Source: Pseudomonadota bacterium | GTDB lineage: Bacteria > Pseudomonadota > Alphaproteobacteria > Sphingomonadales > Sphingomonadaceae | Length of the DNA stretch: 8,270 bases | Direction: 5' to 3' | Assembly (NCBI GenBank): GCA_023386135.1 | Contig: JAEWKG010000073.1 | Location: 1 to 8,270 of the forward strand | In this document: positions 6,502 to 8,270 of the stretch, piece after piece | Layout of the letters: the number at the start of each line of letters is the position of its first letter | Numbering within the stretch: position 1 is the first letter of the stretch | Notes under the pieces: generated by a model | What the model was told of the DNA's origin: nothing | The model's database searches: none | What the model saw: only the letters and a program-made list of their open reading frames with translations | Program-made: the position numbers and the translations under genes

Positions 6502-6725
6502 TGGCCCGCCCGTTTTTCCGCCGCCGCAAGTCCTGCCCGTTCTCGGGCAAGAACGCGCCGAAGATCGACTACAAGGACGTGCGCCTGCTGCAGGGCTTCA
6601 TGTCTGAGCGCGGCAAGATCGTGCCGAGCCGCATCACCGCCGTGTCGGGCAAGAAGCAGCGCGAACTCGCCCAGGCGATCAAGCGTTCGCGCCAGATCGG
6701 CCTCCTGCCGTACATCGTGAAGTAG
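6501..6725 (+). CDS. rpsR: 30S ribosomal protein S18
   Basis: S18 forms a heterodimer with S6 on the 30S platform. The 74-residue protein begins MARPFFRRRKSCPF, then has IDYKDVRLLQGFMSERGKIVPSRIT (22-46). It ends in the family signature from VPSRIT through KRSRQIGLLPY (41-71), rich in rRNA-binding basic residues. Length is typical. The start overlaps the rpsF stop as TGATG, with GAAGGGGAG inside the end of rpsF serving as the ribosome binding site. rplI follows after 13 bp. Confidence 0.98.
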   Translation: MARPFFRRRKSCPFSGKNAPKIDYKDVRLLQGFMSERGKIVPSRITAVSGKKQRELAQAIKRSRQIGLLPYIVK

Positions 6726-6738
6726 GGAGAGCCAGAAC

Positions 6739-7347
6739 ATGGATATCATCCTGCTCGAACGCGTCGCAAACCTTGGCGCCATGGGCGATGTCGTGACCGT
6801 CAAGGACGGCTACGCGCGCAACTTCCTGCTGCCGCAGAAGAAGGCGCTCCGCGCCAACGATGCGAACCGCAAGGTCTACGAAGCCAACCGCGAGCGTCTC
6901 GAGACCGAGAACGCCAACCGCCGCGGCGACGCCGAGAAGGCGGGCGAGAAGCTCGCGGGCGCCGAGATCGTGCTGATCCGTTCGTCGTCGAACGCCGGCC
7001 AGCTCTACGGCTCGGTCAACGTGCGCGACGTCGTCAGCGGCCTCGAAGATGCCGGCCACAAGGTCGACAAGCGCCAGGTCGTCATGGGTCACCCGATCAA
7101 GACGCTCGGCATCCACGACGTGACCATCGCACTGCACCCGGAAGTGCACGTGACGGTCAAGGCCAACGTCGCCCGTTCGGACGACGAGGCCGAGCTGCAG
7201 CGCCAGGGCATCGACGTGATCGGCGCGATGGCCGAAGAAGAGCGCAGCGAGAGCGAAGGCTTCACCGAAGCCGTCGATCCGTCGCTCGAGCCCGGCGAAA
7301 TCCCGGCCGACCTGCTCGAAGAGCGCGCCGAGGCCAGCGAAGGCTGA
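6739..7347 (+). CDS. rplI: 50S ribosomal protein L9 with acidic C-terminal extension
   Basis: L9 binds 23S rRNA near the base of the L1 stalk, with a long helix joining its two globular domains. Visible are the N-terminal domain (MDIILLERVANLGAMGDVV, then DGYARNFLLP at 23-32), the connecting helix (about 40-75) and the C-terminal domain with GQLYGSVNVRDV (87-98) and the core's end near residue 146. The E. coli protein is about 149 residues; this one is 202. The extra tail (148-202) has 19 Asp/Glu against 3 Arg and looks disordered. Such extensions are common in alphaproteobacterial L9. GGGAG lies about 10 nt before the ATG. The gene ends the ribosomal operon, with a terminator 19 bp after the stop. 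Confidence 0.98.
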   Translation: MDIILLERVANLGAMGDVVTVKDGYARNFLLPQKKALRANDANRKVYEANRERLETENANRRGDAEKAGEKLAGAEIVLIRSSSNAGQLYGSVNVRDVVSGLEDAGHKVDKRQVVMGHPIKTLGIHDVTIALHPEVHVTVKANVARSDDEAELQRQGIDVIGAMAEEERSESEGFTEAVDPSLEPGEIPADLLEERAEASEG

Positions 7348-7366
7348 TCGCTTCGACAACAGATTG

Positions 7367-7406
7367 AGGGGCGCGGGACCGGCCGGTTCCGCGCCCCTTT
7401 TTCTTT
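7367..7406 (+). terminator. Rho-independent terminator of the rpsF-rpsR-rplI operon
   Basis: A 14-bp GC-rich stem pairs 7367-7380 with 7385-7398, with a single G-T wobble and a GGCC loop (7381-7384). It is followed by TTTTTCTTT (7398-7406). It begins 19 bp after the rplI stop and points with the operon. The upstream side lacks an A-tract, so it is not bidirectional. Confidence 0.95.
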
Positions 7407-7432
7407 GTCCGCGCCCGCGCTATCGGCGGTCG

Positions 7433-8270
7433 ATGCAATCAGTCGAAACGATACTCCAGCAGCTCGACGAGCTGTACGCCCGCGCGGTCGAGACCCTGCG
7501 GGCCGACGTCTTGGCCTTCGCCCGCGACGGCACCCTTCCCTCCCCCTCGCGCCGCATCGACGGCAGCTACGCCTATCCCGAACTCCGGGTCCGCTTCGGC
7601 GGCGGCGAGCCGCTGCAAGGCCGCAGCCGCGCGTTCGGGCGCTTGAATACGCCCGGAACCTACGCCACGACCGTCACGCGGCCGGCATTGTTCGCCGATT
7701 ACTTGCGCGACCAGCTCGAGCACATCACCTGCGACTACGACGTCGAAATGGAAGTACGGCCGTCTCGGCAGGAAATACCGTTTCCTTACGTGCTCGACGG
7801 CGCGGTGGGCGCGGAGATGGCGGGGATCAGCCCGCAGGAGCTTGCGCGGCATTTCCCTGCTACCGAACTTGCGCTGATCGGCGACGAGCTCGCCGACGGG
7901 ATCGACCCGACCAGCGGCGACACCATTCCATTGTCGCTGTTCGACGGCCTCCGGACCGATTTCTCGCTCGCCCGACTGGCGCACTACACCGGCACGCGAA
8001 TCGAGCACTTCCAGCGCTTCATCCTGTTCACCAACTATCACCGCTACGTCGACGAGTTCGTCGATTGGGCGGCCGAGCAGCTCGGCGAAAACGGCTGCAC
8101 CGCGCGCGCCGGCGCGGGCGGGCTGATGCTCACCGAGCGCAAAAGCGACGCGCGGCTGCAGCTCTCCGACACCGCATGGCGGCGGCACCAGATGCCGGCC
8201 TATCACCTGATCGGTGAGAACCGCTCGGGCATCACGCTGGTCAACATCGGCGTCGGCCCGTCGAACGCCA
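7433..8270 (+). CDS. amn: AMP nucleosidase, N-terminal part (C-terminus outside window)
   Basis: Amn hydrolyses AMP to adenine and ribose 5-phosphate and so tunes the adenylate pool. The 279 visible residues track the E. coli enzyme closely. Shared segments include YPEL, SRAFGRLNTPGTYATTVTRP (65-84), EIPFPYVLDG (114-123), HFPATELALIGDELADGI (140-157), DFSLARLAHYTGT (176-188), FILFTNYHRYVDEFV (196-210) and HQMPAYHLI (252-260). The last visible stretch, GITLVNIGVGPSNA, opens the nucleoside-phosphorylase-like catalytic domain. The E. coli protein is about 484 residues, so roughly 200 are missing at the right edge. The ATG at 7433 matches the family N-terminus (LDELYARAVETLR follows). It has no good Shine-Dalgarno sequence, and a GCTATCGG sequence lies only 6 nt upstream. 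The gene starts 26 bp after the ribosomal terminator, so it needs its own promoter or read-through. Confidence 0.96.
   Translation, partial: MQSVETILQQLDELYARAVETLRADVLAFARDGTLPSPSRRIDGSYAYPELRVRFGGGEPLQGRSRAFGRLNTPGTYATTVTRPALFADYLRDQLEHITCDYDVEMEVRPSRQEIPFPYVLDGAVGAEMAGISPQELARHFPATELALIGDELADGIDPTSGDTIPLSLFDGLRTDFSLARLAHYTGTRIEHFQRFILFTNYHRYVDEFVDWAAEQLGENGCTARAGAGGLMLTERKSDARLQLSDTAWRRHQMPAYHLIGENRSGITLVNIGVGPSNA

Noticed and set aside
7439..8206. A 255-codon minus-strand frame and a 270-codon plus-strand frame (7405-8217) over amn
   Set aside because: Both are shadows of the amn frame, which matches the AMP nucleosidase N-terminal domain throughout.

Overview
This is a GC-rich window of ordinary chromosomal core genes, densely packed, with Caulobacter-like promoter candidates. 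The proteins and their combination (S6-S18-L9 operon with a long acidic L9 tail, FabD-FabG, Amn, DUF808) suggest an alphaproteobacterium, most likely Sphingomonadales (Erythrobacter/Novosphingobium/Sphingomonas-like). The order-level placement is inference from protein flavour. I see no mobile element, tRNA, rRNA, CRISPR array or phage gene. No gene-free stretch exceeds 180 bp.

Left block, minus strand (1-3517). Read in the direction of transcription: an S66-family LD-carboxypeptidase, fabD, fabG, then dnaN, which runs off the left edge. The first three are tightly spaced (27 bp gap, then a TGATG stop/start junction) and look like one transcript. dnaN follows after 150 bp and has its own candidate promoter. 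The block combines peptidoglycan turnover, malonyl-ACP supply and beta-ketoacyl-ACP reduction, and the replication sliding clamp.

Centre (3518-5952). A 60-bp divergent region separates the carboxypeptidase from a plus-strand Mur ligase of the MurC/Mpl type whose signature motifs fit neither MurC nor Mpl. Together they could form a murein-peptide recycling pair: one trims tetrapeptides, the other re-attaches peptide to UDP-MurNAc. The 60-bp region holds an imperfect 14-bp inverted repeat whose arms lie directly before the two start codons. The Mur ligase converges on a DUF808/YedI-like membrane protein gene, and the two stop codons overlap by 4 bp.

Right block, plus strand (5953-8270). A 180-bp region carries a candidate promoter and a roughly 95-nt leader with a foldable hairpin. 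It is followed by the ribosomal protein operon rpsF-rpsR-rplI, closed by a strong intrinsic terminator. After it comes amn (AMP nucleosidase), cut by the right edge after its N-terminal domain.

I did not find an unmistakable new system. The observations most worth checking are the atypical Mur ligase paired with the LD-carboxypeptidase, and the symmetric divergent promoter between them.
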